A stretch of DNA of 64,000 nt from Turritopsis dohrnii (GCA_027922465.2 BQMF02000367.1:372001-436000); one strand, 5' to 3'. Positions 32,947 to 44,189 are shown, counted from the first letter of the stretch. A program made the numbers and translations. Notes: generated by a model from the sequence alone, not told the origin.

Positions 32947-34463
32947 TTTTGTTTTTTTTTTTTTTTTCACTGTCCAAACCTAGACCAATTTTTGTCGATG
33001 GGAAATAGCCACTCAAATCATTAATGTTACCAACTTACATTCTTTTTATGATTTAACAGTCTAAACTCACACTATATTCATTGTATACAAGTACTTTGCT
33101 TGAAAAGACTCTAAAAGTGTAAAATATAAGCTCTAGTGAAAGGAATAACTAACATATGGCTAAATCGCAGATGCCAGGTAGAAATGTTGTTTCATGTGAG
33201 TCTTATGCAACGTTCTTAAGTTTTCCGTAGTTGTTTTAAAAATGGAAGCGAAGAAGCATGCGTAGATCTGTGAAAGTTTCTTTATTGAATATATGGATAT
33301 AGAAGAGGTTGTAGTACAGCTGTAAAACTTAAAAGAATCAAGAACATTTATGATCCAAGCTGATAATCTACGTGAAACTAATATTCTTAGTAGTCATTCT
33401 TGACAAATAAGCAGTTCTTGATGCTTCAAAACAGATATGAACGACTACCAATAGGGTATGTTTATATCGATTTAATGCGTAAGGTTTCTATTAGTCTTTC
33501 TAAATGTAATACAATTTTTTAATTCATGTTCCTAGATAAGCTACCCTGTTTTTATAAAGCTCTGCAATCTTGAAGCACAGCTTATCTTCCTCATCAGGTT
33601 ATACCCATTTTATTAATCAATGGATGAGCACTTTTTTAATTGACTAGTCGAATTTAAAATATTGTATGATTTTAAAATTTGTATACTATCAAGCTGACGA
33701 TAAAAAGGAAACACAGATATTTTTATTATTTCGCAAGGCCAAGTAAAAGCTTTTTATTATGAAGTTCAGGTACAAACAACATAAAGATTTTCATACTGTA
33801 TAGTTTTAAAAGTAGTATTTTGAAACGTCCACGGAAGAGTGTTCTCTAATGGATTTTTAAACTGACGGTGTTCCTTTTTAAGCTTGATCTCCGGCAAAAT
33901 TTTTCAAAGTCTCTTAACGTTTATGATGCTCTCGGGAATGTAATTAAATGAATTAGAAGTTATTACTATTTACGCCACAGATTTTCCCTTTAAAACTTAA
34001 TGTGACAAAGTTTTCATTACTTATTTACTTTTTGAAGATGCTTTAGGGAATATAACTATGAATAATAACGTTTTTGAAAAAATCTCTAAATGATGAAAAC
34101 AGTGCAGTTTCTAGAAATAACAAATATTACTTCTTTCACATTCACCTTTTAAAGCACAGATTATTCTTAACACGATAATCTTTTAATTAGTTAATTGCTT
34201 CTTGAAGATACTTTAGGGAGTACAACTTCGAATGGAAATCTTTTTAAAAAAATCTCGAAATTGATGCAAGACTGAAATTTTATATGAAACAACAGAGTTT
34301 AACAGTTATCGTAGCTAAAAGGTAAAATGTAAAATACTGCAAACATCATTCCGCATTATGCATATGATTTTAAAGCGTGAACTAACACTCATTTCTTTCT
34401 GAAAAGGCTCCAGAAAGTCTTACAGTCATCCGCAGGAATACTTCTGCCCGGTAGGGCATCTTG
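32947..34463 (+). mobile_element. Array unit 2 (type A, start hairpin missing)
   Basis: It begins directly with the T tract after unit 1's TCTTG. CTGTCCAAACCTAG is at 32970-32983, end copy GCAGGAATAC at 34432-34441 and terminal hairpin at 34445-34458. The first kilobase is nearly identical to unit 1. The short frame at 33242 is conserved. Confidence 0.7.
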
Positions 34464-34465
34464 TT

Positions 34466-36146
34466 GGATTTCTGCGAAAGCAAGAAATACTTTAAAACCG
34501 GCTTTGTTTTTCTTTTTTTTTTTTTTTTTTTTTCTGATGTCCAAACCTAGCGGTTTTTTGAAATTTCGTGTGTGCGCTTACATGAAACTTACGCTTACCA
34601 CGCATGTGAGGGTAGAAACCATTTTAAATTTTCTAAAGTTTCTTGAAAATGATAGATATGGGTATCTGAAGATAAAAAAAGAATTTTCATAGAAGAAACT
34701 TATAATTATCTTGAACTGTGATCATTCTTTTCTAATTAAAAAGAAGTTTTCAACGTTTTGTAAACAGAAGAGTCAAAAAGAAAAAAGGTAGCTATTTGTT
34801 TGTTTTTATAGAGAAATGTTTTGATATTCTTTAAGCCTAAATTCAAAACATCTTCGTTTATTTTGTATATGAGCTGTTACGCTTTTAAGCTCTGGATACT
34901 TTGGCTCAGCTTAGTTTCCTCTTCAGCTCCAACATAGAAAATTTGTGTCTACCCTGCACCACTTACTTGTTTTATTGTTTGATCAGTTTTTAAGTTATAC
35001 TGTCAATGTCCCTTATTACGAGTGACTAATCACAATAGCAAATTAAAACATCTGTAAAACAACTGTCTGTAAAAATTAAAAGTGTAAAATCTTTTTATTT
35101 TATTTTAGCATAAGCTTTTCGGTACAACCATCTTCAGTGCAAAATAATAACAACTGTCTGTAAATTCAAAAGATACATCATGTAACAATACAAAACTTTC
35201 CTTTCAGTTACATTATATAATTATGTTATGTGTGTGCTTTAGAACATATATAAGTATATATATAACTGTTAATGATCAAAATTATTGTTTACTTTTTGTG
35301 TTTGAAATATTGATAATTCCATTTGTAATTAAGAAGATTGACGGTACATATCAAATGCTTAAAGAACATGATTTACATACGTAATCACTGAATATCCGAA
35401 AAAATCAATATAAACTTAATATTATTTCGTACCCCCAAAATAAAGAATGTTTTATGTCATTCAGATGTAGTTAAGTTTATCAGTGGTGTATATACGTATA
35501 CAATAAAGTTTCGCATAGTGTCAACTATATTTTCGCAATGCCCTTGGGTGCATATGAAATCAGAGATGCAATGTTATGTCGTAAAAATCATTCAACCTTT
35601 TTTTGAATTTCTTCAAGAATTTTTGTAAACAGGTCATGAATGATAACTCAGATCAAGAATGTTTGTAAGTGCTTTCCGTATTGCTAATCAAAACAAACTA
35701 CAACAGTTATAATGTTGGTTTTGGTCTATGTGGATGTATTTTGCATGGCCAAAATCTGCATGCATTTTTGTGCTTGTAATTTAGGAAGTCTGCTAGGAAG
35801 ATTGACACCAAGTATCAAATTCAGAAATTCAGAACTTTTACAGTTTATGAGTTACGTGCATATACATTGTGATATCTGAAAGGATCAATATATCTTTGAT
35901 ATTATTTCTTATCAACAAAATAAAGAATATTTAATGTCATTCAGATGTAATCCAGTTTATTAGCAGTATACTATAAGTCTCTCATAGTGTCACTTATCTT
36001 TTGACAATGTCCTAGGGATTATATACATTAGAAATGTGATTTTTTATTTTGGAAATCACATAACCTTTTTCAAATATGTCATATGCTTTTTCTTTCATAT
36101 TTCAGCAGATTTTGGCAGAAATCCTTTTGCCTGTTAAGGCATCTTG
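34466..36146 (+). mobile_element. Array unit 3 (diverged type C)
   Basis: The start hairpin (34466-34490) is of the GGATTTCTGCG kind with AAAGC in the loop; the end copy is GCAGAAATCC (36115-36124). The terminal hairpin (36128-36141) is TGCCT-GTTA-AGGCA, in which the closing C:G pair of the other units has become T:A. The body is largely unlike A or B. Confidence 0.65.
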
Positions 36147-36159
36147 TTTTGTTTTTTTT

Positions 36160-37792
36160 GTATTCCTGCGTAAGCAAGGAATACTTTGAAACCGTTCGTG
36201 TTTTTTTTGTTTTTTTTTTTTTTTTTTCACTGTCCAAACCTAGACCAATTTTTGTCGATGGGAAATAGCCACTCAAATCATTAATGTTCCCAACTTACAT
36301 TCTTTTTATGATTTAACAGTCTAAACTCACACTATATTCATTGTATACAAGTACTTTGCTTGAAAAGACTCTAAAAGTGTAAAATATAAGCTCTAGTGAA
36401 AGGAATAATTAACATATGGCTAAATCGCAGATGCTAGGTAGAAATGTTGTTTCATGTGAGTCTTATGCAACGTTCTTACGTTTTCCGTAGTTGTTTTAAA
36501 AATGGAAGCGAAGAAGCACGCGTAGATCTGTGAAAATTTCTTGGTTGAATATATGGATATAGAAGAGGTTGTAGTACGGCAGTAAAACTTAAAAGAATCA
36601 AGAACATTTATGATCCAAACTGATAATCTACGTGAAACTAATATTCTTAGTAGTCATTCTTGATAAATAAGCAGTTCTTGATGCTTCAAAACAGATATGA
36701 ACGACTACCAATAGGGTATGTTTATATCGATTTAATGCGTAAGGTTTCTATTAGTCTTTCTAAATATAATACAATTTTTTAATTCATGTTCCTAGATAAG
36801 CTACCCTGTTTTCATAAAGCTCTGGAATCTTGAAGCACAGCTCATCTTCCTCATCAACTTCTACCTATTTTATTTATCATTTGATGACCAATTTTTTAAT
36901 TGACTAGTCGAATTTGAAATATTGTATGATTCTAAAGTTTGTATACTATCAAGCTGACGATAAAAAGGAAACACAGATATTTTTATTATTTCGCAAGGCC
37001 AAGTAAAAGTTTTTATTATGAAGTTCAGGTACAAACAACATAAAGATTTTCATACTGTATAGTCTTAAAAGGAGTATTTTGAAACGTCCACGGAAGAGTG
37101 TTCTCTAATGGATTTTTAAACTGACGGTGTTCCTTTTTAAGCTTGATCTCCGGCAAAATTTTTCAAAGTCTCTTAACTTTTATGATGCTCTCGGGAATGT
37201 AATTAAATGAATTCGAAGTTATTACTATTTACGCCACAGATTTTCCATTCAAAACTTAATGTGACTAAGTTTTCATTACTTAATTACTTTTTGAAGATGC
37301 TTTAGGGAATATAACTATGAATAAAAAACTTTTTGAAAAAATCTCGATGCAAAACAGTACAGTTTATATGAAATAACAAATATTACTTCTTTCACAGCTA
37401 CAAGATAAACTGTAAAACACAAAGAACATCATACCACATTATGCATATTGTTTTAAACCGTGAACAAACATTCACCTTTTAAAGCACAGATTATTCTTAA
37501 CGCGATAATCTTTTAATTAGTTAATTGCTTCTTGAAGATGCTTTAGGGAGTGCAACTTCGAATGGAAATCTTTTTAAAAAATCTCTAAATTGATGCAAGA
37601 CTAAAGTTTTATATGAAACAACAAAGTTTAATAGTTATCGTAGCTAAAAGGTAAAATGTAAAATACTGCAAACATCATTCCGCATTATGCATATGGTTTT
37701 AAAGCGTGAACTAACACTCATTTCTTTCTGAAAAGGCTCCAGAAAGTCTTACAGTCATCCGCAGGAATACTTCTGCCCGGTAGGGCATCTTG
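36160..37792 (+). mobile_element. Array unit 4 (type A)
   Basis: Start hairpin 36160-36184 (TATTCCTGCG kind), end copy GCAGGAATAC 37761-37770, terminal hairpin 37774-37787, short frame at 36502. The body matches units 1, 2 and 7. Confidence 0.7.
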
Positions 37793-37804
37793 TTTTTGTT
37801 TTTT

Positions 37805-39185
37805 GGATTTCTGCGTAAGCAAGAAATACTTTACGATCGTCTTTGTTGGATTTCTGCGTAAGCAAGAAATACTTTACGATCGTCTTTGTTTTTTTTTTTT
37901 TTTCATCTTACTGTCCAAACCTAGTCATATTTGTTTCTCCAATTTCATTGGTTCATAAAAAAGCCGTCTCAATCGTGATTGGTGCATAATGCCCGATTTC
38001 TACGAAAGGGTGCTAATATAGCCACCTTAACTTCAATAGCGATAGTTTATTGGCTGATTTTCGCCATGCCATGTGATCGTCCACAAAACGTTTTAAAATG
38101 GCAGCGAAAGAACGTGTGTAGTTTGCTAAAAGTTTCTTTGATGGAAATATGGCTTTAAAAGAAGTTAATACAGCTTATAATTTTATATAAAGAATTGCAT
38201 TACTGTTGGGAACTTATCATGTTCACAAAATTAAATTACAGTGTGGTTATTCTGTTTTTTGAAAGAAGTTTTCTTGAAGTTTAAAATATGAAAACAGTGC
38301 CAATACATGGTGTGTGGAAGAAAAGGTATTTCTTGTTTTATTTTTGCTCCAAGCCTTTTTAAATATGAAAGACCTTCGTGTATTTTGTATGTGTATGCAT
38401 GTTTGAAGTCAATTTTTAGAAGCTTTTGGATTTTTAAAGCTCAGCTTAGCTTCCTTTCAGCTCCTCCCCAACATCACCAACATATGCACTTTATACAGCT
38501 ATTTATACTATATTTAGTAGCAATTTTTGGATGTATTCTGGCTATATCAGCTTATCTCTTTTCTCCCTACGTATGTTGTATTTTTTTTAACTTTTACATT
38601 AGATATGAGCTTTAATTTCTAAGTAATTATTATTGTGATATTTATATTTTTCATTCTGAGGAGATCAATATAGAAACTTTATATATTAGTTTGTGCTGCC
38701 CAAACGATATGTTGGTTACCGCCAGTATACACAATCTTTTTATAGGATTCGTTATATTTAATGTGGTTAAATTAAAGTTTCGTATTGTGTCGATGCACAT
38801 TTTTGGAGTACGTGGGTGGCAAATATCCAGTAACAATCATTCAGCTTATTCGTACAAAAAAAACAGATCTTCATAAATGATCTCCGCGATAGCATAAAGA
38901 AAAGCCACTTTTTTATGTTATGGTAGGCTGACTTTCTTGACGAACATTGTCAATCAATCAATCAATCAACAACATTTATTTGCCAGGAAAATAAGTTAAT
39001 GAAAATGGGATTACAATAAAGTCATGGCAGTCGCATTAATATTTTTGTTTATTTAATGCTGATGCTTCTCGAGCTGAATGATGTGACTGTCTTAGTTTTG
39101 TAGAACTAGTGTGCTAGTGTTGCATTTTTGTGGCATTTTCAGCAGCAAAGCTTGCAGAAATCCTTCTGCCCGGTAGGGCATCTTG
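37805..39185 (+). mobile_element. Array unit 5 (type B)
   Basis: Two tandem start hairpins of the GGATTTCTGCG kind (37805-37829, 37848-37872; 43-bp repeat), end copy GCAGAAATCC 39154-39163, terminal hairpin 39167-39180. The body before the short frame at 38098 (ATGGCAGCGAAAGAACGTGTG then TAG) carries several ATTGG boxes. A 75-bp retroposon tail is inserted at 38953-39027. Confidence 0.7.
38953..39027 (-). mobile_element. LINE/SINE 3' tail insertion within unit 5
   Basis: Unit 6 reads GAACATTGTCAGTCGCA where unit 5 has about 75 extra bases starting with (AATC)n. On the minus strand the insert ends ...GGCAAATAAATGTTGTTGAT(TGAT)n, a typical non-LTR retroposon 3' end with a short tandem tail. 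The tail orientation and the empty site in unit 6 together support a retroposition event younger than the unit 5/6 duplication. Confidence 0.7.
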
Positions 39186-40400
39186 TTTTTTTTTTTTTCA
39201 TCTTACTGTCCAAACCTAGTCATATTTGTTTCTCCAATTTCATTGGTTCATAAAAAAGCCGTCTCAATCGTGATTGGTGCATAATGCCCGATTTCTACGA
39301 AAGGGTGCTAATTTAGCCACCTCCACTTAAATAGCGATAGTTTATTGGCTGATTTTCGCCATGCCATGTGATCGTCCACAAAACGTTTTCAAAATGGCAG
39401 CGAAAGAACGTGTGTAGTTTGCTAAAAGTTTCTTTGATGGAAATATGGCTTTAAAAGAAGTTAATACAGCTTATAATTTTATATAAAGAATTGCATTACT
39501 GTTGGGAACTTATCATGTTCACAAAATTAAATTACAGTGTGGTTATTCTGTTTTTTGAAAGAAGTTTTCTTGAAGTTTAAAATATGAAAACAGTGCCAAT
39601 GTGGAAGAAAAGGTATTTCTTGTTTTATTTTTGCTCCAAGCCTTTTTAAATATGAAAGACCTTCGTGTATTTTGTATGTGTATGCATGTTTGAAGTCAAT
39701 TTTTAGAAGCTTTTGGATTTTTAAAGCTCAGCTTAGCTTCCTTTCAGCTCCTCCCCAACATCACAAACATATGCACTTTATACAGCTATTTATACTATAT
39801 TTAGTAACAATTTTTGGATGTATTCTGGCTATATCAGCTTATCTCTTTTCTCCCTACGTATGTTGTATTTTTTTTTAACTTTTAGATTACATATGAGCTT
39901 TAATTTCTAAGTAATTATTATTGTGATATTTATATTTTTCTTTCTGAGGCAGGAAGATCAATATAGAAACTTTATATATTAGTTTGTGCTGCCCAAACGA
40001 TATGTTGGTTACCGCCAGTATACACAATCTTTTTATAGGATTCGTTATATTTAATGTGGTTAAATTAAAGTTTCGTATTGTGTCGATGCACTTTTTTGGA
40101 GTACGTGGGTGGCAAATATCCAGTAACAATCATTCAGCTTATTCGTACAAAAAAACAGATTTTCATAAATGATCTCCGCGATAGCGTAAAGAAAAGCCCC
40201 TTTTTTATGTTATGGTAGGCTGACGTTCTTGACGAACATTGTCAGTCGCATCAATATTTTTGTTTATTTAATGCTGATGTTTCTCGGGCTGAATGATGTG
40301 ACTGTCTTAGTTTTGCAGGACTAGTGTGCTAGTGTTGCATTTTTGTGGCAATTTCAACAGCAAAGCTTGCAGAAATCCTTCTGCCCGGTAGGGCATCTTG
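39186..40400 (+). mobile_element. Array unit 6 (type B, start hairpin missing)
   Basis: It begins with the T tract. CTGTCCAAACCTAG is at 39206-39219, end copy GCAGAAATCC at 40369-40378 and terminal hairpin at 40382-40395. It is very close to unit 5 throughout except for the tail insertion and an 8-10-bp indel near 39600. The short frame at 39394 is conserved. Confidence 0.7.
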
Positions 40401-41472
40401 TTTTGTTTGTTTATTTTTCACTGTCCAAACCTAGACCAATTTTTGTCGATGGGAAATAGCCACTCAAATCATTAATGTTACCAACTTACATTCTTTTTAT
40501 GATTTAACAGTCTAAACTCACACTATATTCATTGTATACAAGTACTTTGCTTGAAAAGACTCTAAAAGTGTAAAATACAAGCTCTAGTGAAAGGAATAAT
40601 TAACATATGGCTAAATCGCAGATGCCAAGGTAGAAATGTTGTTTCATGTGAGTCTTATGCAACGTTTTTACATTTTCCGTAGTTGTTTTAAAAATGGAAG
40701 CGAAGAAGCATGCGTAGATCTGTGAAAGTTTCTTTGTTGAATATATGGATATAGAAGAGGTTGTAGTACGGCTGTAAAACTTAAAAGAATCAAGAACATT
40801 TATGATCCAAACTGATAATCTACGTGAAACTAATATTCTTAGTAGTCATTCTTGATAAATAAGCAGTTCTTGATGCTTCAAAACAGATCTGAACGACTAC
40901 CAATAGGGTATGTTTATATCGATTTAATGCGTAAGGTTTCTATTAGTCTTTCTAAATATAATACAATTTTTTAATTCATGTTCCTAGATAAGCTATCCTG
41001 TTTTTATAAAGCTCTGGAATCATGAAGCACAGCTCATCTTCCTGATCAGCTTATACCTATTTTATTAATCAATGGATGAGCACTTTTTTAATTGACTAGT
41101 CGAATTTAAAATATTGTATGATTTTAAAATTTGTATACTATCAAGCTGACGATAAAACAGAAACACAGATATTTTTATTATTTTGCATGGCCAAGTAAAA
41201 GTTTTTATTATGAAGTTCAGGTACAAACAACATAAAGATTTTCATACTGTATAGTTTTAAAAGGAGTATTTTGAAACATCCACGGAAGAGTGTTCTCTAA
41301 TGGATTTTTAAACTGACGGTGTTTCTTTTTAAGCTTGATCTCCGGCAAACTTTTTCAAAGTCTCTTAACTTTTATGATGCTCTCGGGAATGTAATTAAAT
41401 GAATTAGAAGTTATTACTTCTTAAGCACAGACTTGACGCGACAAACTTTTTATTACTTAACAAGAGCCAGAT
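40401..41472 (+). mobile_element. Array unit 7 (type A, truncated by BEL element)
   Basis: CTGTCCAAACCTAG at 40421-40434 and a body matching unit 1 up to GAGCCAGATG, where unit 1 (31967) continues but unit 7 switches at 41473 to BEL gag sequence. The missing 3' part is not found after the LTR elements, so this is a truncation and not a simple insertion. Confidence 0.7.
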
Positions 41473-41481
41473 GACTCCTTC

Positions 41482-42201
41482 ATGTGTACCATCGACTCCA
41501 ACACAACATTACCATGCATACAGAAATTCACTTACTTGAAGTCGTACCTTCGCGGAACAGCCGCTGAAACCGTTTCCGGCTACACACTTACGTCTGATAA
41601 TTACAAGGAAGCTTTAGACCTTTTCGAAAAACGCTTTGGTGATACTCAGGTACTGATATCATCACACATTAAAGCCCTTTGCTTGGGTGGCTCAGTCAAA
41701 GCCATTGATGACACTGTCAACCTTCGTCGTACATATGACCATGTAGAAACTCATATTCGTAGCCTCAAGAACTTAGGCATCTCGTCCAAGGAGTACGGAC
41801 CCATGTTGATACCGATCCTGAACAAGAAATTCCCAGCTGAGCTTTGTCTTATCCTGTCCAGACAAATGGGACGTGGAGTATGGGACATTGACAAAATGCT
41901 TGAAACCCTTTGCAACGAAATTGAAGCTCGTGAACGATTATCTGCTTCAAATTCGACTGAAGAATCACATGAAAAACAACCCTTTTCAACAGAAACATTT
42001 CTGACCAACAGTAACCATAGTAACGCTCGCCGCCATCATCCGAAAAAACGTAAACAAAAGCCATCCCAAGAAATTTCCAAGAAAACATGTGTGTTTTGCA
42101 ATTCTGAGAAACATTTAGCATACCAATGTGAAGTCATTCAAGATAAAGAGACTCGCTTGATAATTCTTGGAAATAAAGGACGTTTCCGGCAGCCATTATA
42201 G
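41482..42201 (+). CDS. BEL/Pao Gag fragment
   Basis: 239 codons. The conserved BEL Gag core is clear: KFTYLKSYLRGTAAETVSGY then YKEALDLFEKRFG and HIKAL (residues ~12-70), RTYDHVETHIRSLKNLG (~83-100), ILNKKFPAEL (~112), and a first zinc knuckle CVFCNSEKHLAYQCEV (~201-216). The true N-terminus is lost at 41473, and the frame stops just after the knuckle, overlapping the next ORF by about 35 bases. Gag would package element RNA; this copy is truncated. Confidence 0.85.
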   Translation: MCTIDSNTTLPCIQKFTYLKSYLRGTAAETVSGYTLTSDNYKEALDLFEKRFGDTQVLISSHIKALCLGGSVKAIDDTVNLRRTYDHVETHIRSLKNLGISSKEYGPMLIPILNKKFPAELCLILSRQMGRGVWDIDKMLETLCNEIEARERLSASNSTEESHEKQPFSTETFLTNSNHSNARRHHPKKRKQKPSQEISKKTCVFCNSEKHLAYQCEVIQDKETRLIILGNKGRFRQPL

Positions 42202-44140
42202 ATGTAACCTGGAAAAGCAACCTCACCTTGCGGGACTGAATTTAGCTGACGTAAACAAAGATGGTAGTGACATGAACGTAGACGTGTTGATCGGAGCCAA
42301 TTTCTACTGGAACTTTATGTCGGGGAAAGTTGTTAAACCGATGAATGGCAATGGTCCTGTTGCTTGTGAATCGACGCTTGGATACGTTCTTAGTGGGCAG
42401 ACAAGCATATCCAACCACCTTACCATAGTTGGCATCACTAACTTTGTACATACTACCGAAAACCTTTCGTTCGAGCCTTCAAGTGCAACCTGCAAGCAAG
42501 AAACTTTCAATGTCCTCCATAACTTATGGGAGAATCCTGATGACGATGCCCCCACTGACAACCTGATTTTGGAGGAGTTCAGAAACAATCTTGAGTTTAC
42601 CGACAACCGTTACCAAGTCAAACTTCCTTTCAAAGAAGATAACATTCAAATAATTAAAAATGATAAAAATGAAAATCACAAAAAAATAAATAACAAAGTT
42701 ACAAAACCAATGGAAGAAGTATTGGATACTGGTTGTGATCAAGCTTTTGATGGTCATCGTGCCCTGGATGGCAATGACACCTTGGAAAAGACAATTGAAG
42801 AAGAACCTCCTGATTTGTTTGCTGTTTGTTTGGATGAAGCCAAAACCATGTGGATAAAGGAATTACAAACTAATTTCCAGAAAGAAGAGAAGTACATGAA
42901 CGTTAAAAGACAACTGAACTGTTTTTTGGATGAAAAAGGGATTCTACGGTGTAAGGGTCGGTTTGACAATGCTGTTGCGTTATCATACAACGAACGATAC
43001 CCTATACTTTTGTTTGGACACCACCCTGTCACTACATTGATCGTAAATGACTTTCACACCAAATGTAAACACCAAGGACTCAAGTCAACGTTATCTTTTT
43101 TACGGACGGAGTATTGGTTACCACAAGGCAGAAGTTTCGTCAAGAAGCTGATTAAGAACTGTTATTTGTGCAGATACTTTGCTGCTAAACCTTATGCCTA
43201 TCCTGATCCACCACCACTTCCATCTGATCGTGTCAATTTTGACTTTCCGTTCAAATGCATTGGTTTGGACTATTTGGGTCCTCTCTATTTCCGTGACTCA
43301 AATGCAGAAACTTTCCTTATGAAGAAAGCGTGGATATGTCTCTTCACCTGTACTGTTTCGAGAGGCATCCATCTTGAAGTTGTCACAGACAATACAAGCA
43401 CTGCATTCATCAAAGGATACCGACGTTACGTCAGCCGACGAGGTATGCCTACCAAGATTTATTCCGACAACGCTTCGACATTCAAAAGTGAAGAGACCCA
43501 AGAGTTCATCAAATCATTACGTGACTTTGTTACAGATACTGGTGTTGCCTGGTCCTTTATCCCCCCTGCTGCGCCCTGGTGGGGAGGGTTTTATGAACGT
43601 ATGGTACAACTTGTTAAACGACTCTTGAGGAAGGTACTCTTTAAAGCGAGAGTAGATCTTGATGAACTTGTTACCGTAGTGGCGGAAATCGATAGCCTCC
43701 TCAACGATCGCCCGGTTGCAAATGAAGATTCGCAGTCACAGCTGGAAACGACAGTATTGACGCCAAACCACCTCATCCATGGACGCAGATTGAACGTTTT
43801 ACAACAGGAAATAGTCACGAACATTCCGTCGAACATCGCTGAACTTATTCAACGCTTTTGGAACGAATTTCAGCACGAATACATAACAACCCTGAGAGAA
43901 CAACACTCGTACATTGCACGAAAGAACGGTGTTAGCGGTGTAAACGTTGGCGACGTAGTCCTCATCAAAGAGACTAAATTACCGAGGTCGCAATGGAAGA
44001 TTGCCGTTGTTAGAAACTTGAATCGTTCAAAGGACGGTCTTGTCCGAAGTGTGGACTTAAAAGTCACCTCGAACGACAAGGTCATCATGACCAGACGTGC
44101 CACAAAACTATTATGTTCCATCGAAAAGAATATTTCTTGA
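42167..44140 (+). CDS. BEL/Pao protease-integrase fusion with RT-RNase H deleted in frame
   Basis: 657 codons, no stop. Residues ~23-160 match the end of the BEL protease region (DVLIGANFYWNFMSGKV, STLGYVLSGQ) and the linker to RT. An Asn/Lys/Asp-rich junction (~160-215) replaces the whole RT-RNase H. Next come the integrase zinc finger (GILRCKGRFDNA; HPVTTLIVNDFH...HQGLK; CYLCRYF), the catalytic core (FKCIGLDYLGPL; TKIYSDNASTFKS; PPAAPWWGGFYERMV with the catalytic Glu) and the C-terminal DUF5641-like part (VNVGDVVLIKE...RSQWKIAVV). The D, D and E positions are present. The long frame after such a deletion is notable. Confidence 0.85.
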   Translation: MEIKDVSGSHYRCNLEKQPHLAGLNLADVNKDGSDMNVDVLIGANFYWNFMSGKVVKPMNGNGPVACESTLGYVLSGQTSISNHLTIVGITNFVHTTENLSFEPSSATCKQETFNVLHNLWENPDDDAPTDNLILEEFRNNLEFTDNRYQVKLPFKEDNIQIIKNDKNENHKKINNKVTKPMEEVLDTGCDQAFDGHRALDGNDTLEKTIEEEPPDLFAVCLDEAKTMWIKELQTNFQKEEKYMNVKRQLNCFLDEKGILRCKGRFDNAVALSYNERYPILLFGHHPVTTLIVNDFHTKCKHQGLKSTLSFLRTEYWLPQGRSFVKKLIKNCYLCRYFAAKPYAYPDPPPLPSDRVNFDFPFKCIGLDYLGPLYFRDSNAETFLMKKAWICLFTCTVSRGIHLEVVTDNTSTAFIKGYRRYVSRRGMPTKIYSDNASTFKSEETQEFIKSLRDFVTDTGVAWSFIPPAAPWWGGFYERMVQLVKRLLRKVLFKARVDLDELVTVVAEIDSLLNDRPVANEDSQSQLETTVLTPNHLIHGRRLNVLQQEIVTNIPSNIAELIQRFWNEFQHEYITTLREQHSYIARKNGVSGVNVGDVVLIKETKLPRSQWKIAVVRNLNRSKDGLVRSVDLKVTSNDKVIMTRRATKLLCSIEKNIS

Positions 44141-44189
44141 CCCATATTTTTCTAGGTTACTTTAGACTTGTCACTATTTAGAGGGGGAG

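Larger units (their letters stand above)
30767..41472. mobile_element. Head-to-tail array of seven Helentron/HINE-like rolling-circle units
   Basis: Read on the plus strand, a unit has a start hairpin (TATTCCTGCG-TAAGC-AAGGAATA or ATTTCTGCG-TAAGC-AAGAAAT), a T tract, the constant CTGTCCAAACCTAG, a 1-2-kb non-coding body, a short inverted copy of the start (CGCAGGAATAC or GCAGAAATCC), a terminal stem-loop TGCCC-GGTA-GGGCA and TCTTG at the end. The next unit begins at once in T-rich sequence. Short asymmetric inverted ends, a 3' terminal hairpin, T/T junctions and tandem arrays are the published traits of Helentrons and their non-autonomous HINE/DINE derivatives. No Rep/helicase gene is present. 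Alternative: minus-strand poly(A)-tailed retroposons. Confidence 0.65.

Noticed and set aside
38307..40172. Repeated small ORFs in array units 5 and 6
   Set aside because: Both copies are duplicates of the same non-coding body, and equivalent frames are absent in A and C units.
30767..41472. Hammerhead-ribozyme retrozymes or poly(A)-tailed SINEs as the identity of the array
   Set aside because: I did not see a hammerhead core (CTGATGA...GAAA) at the junctions, and the inverted end motifs with a terminal hairpin fit rolling-circle ends better. The poly(A) reading on the minus strand stays a weaker alternative.
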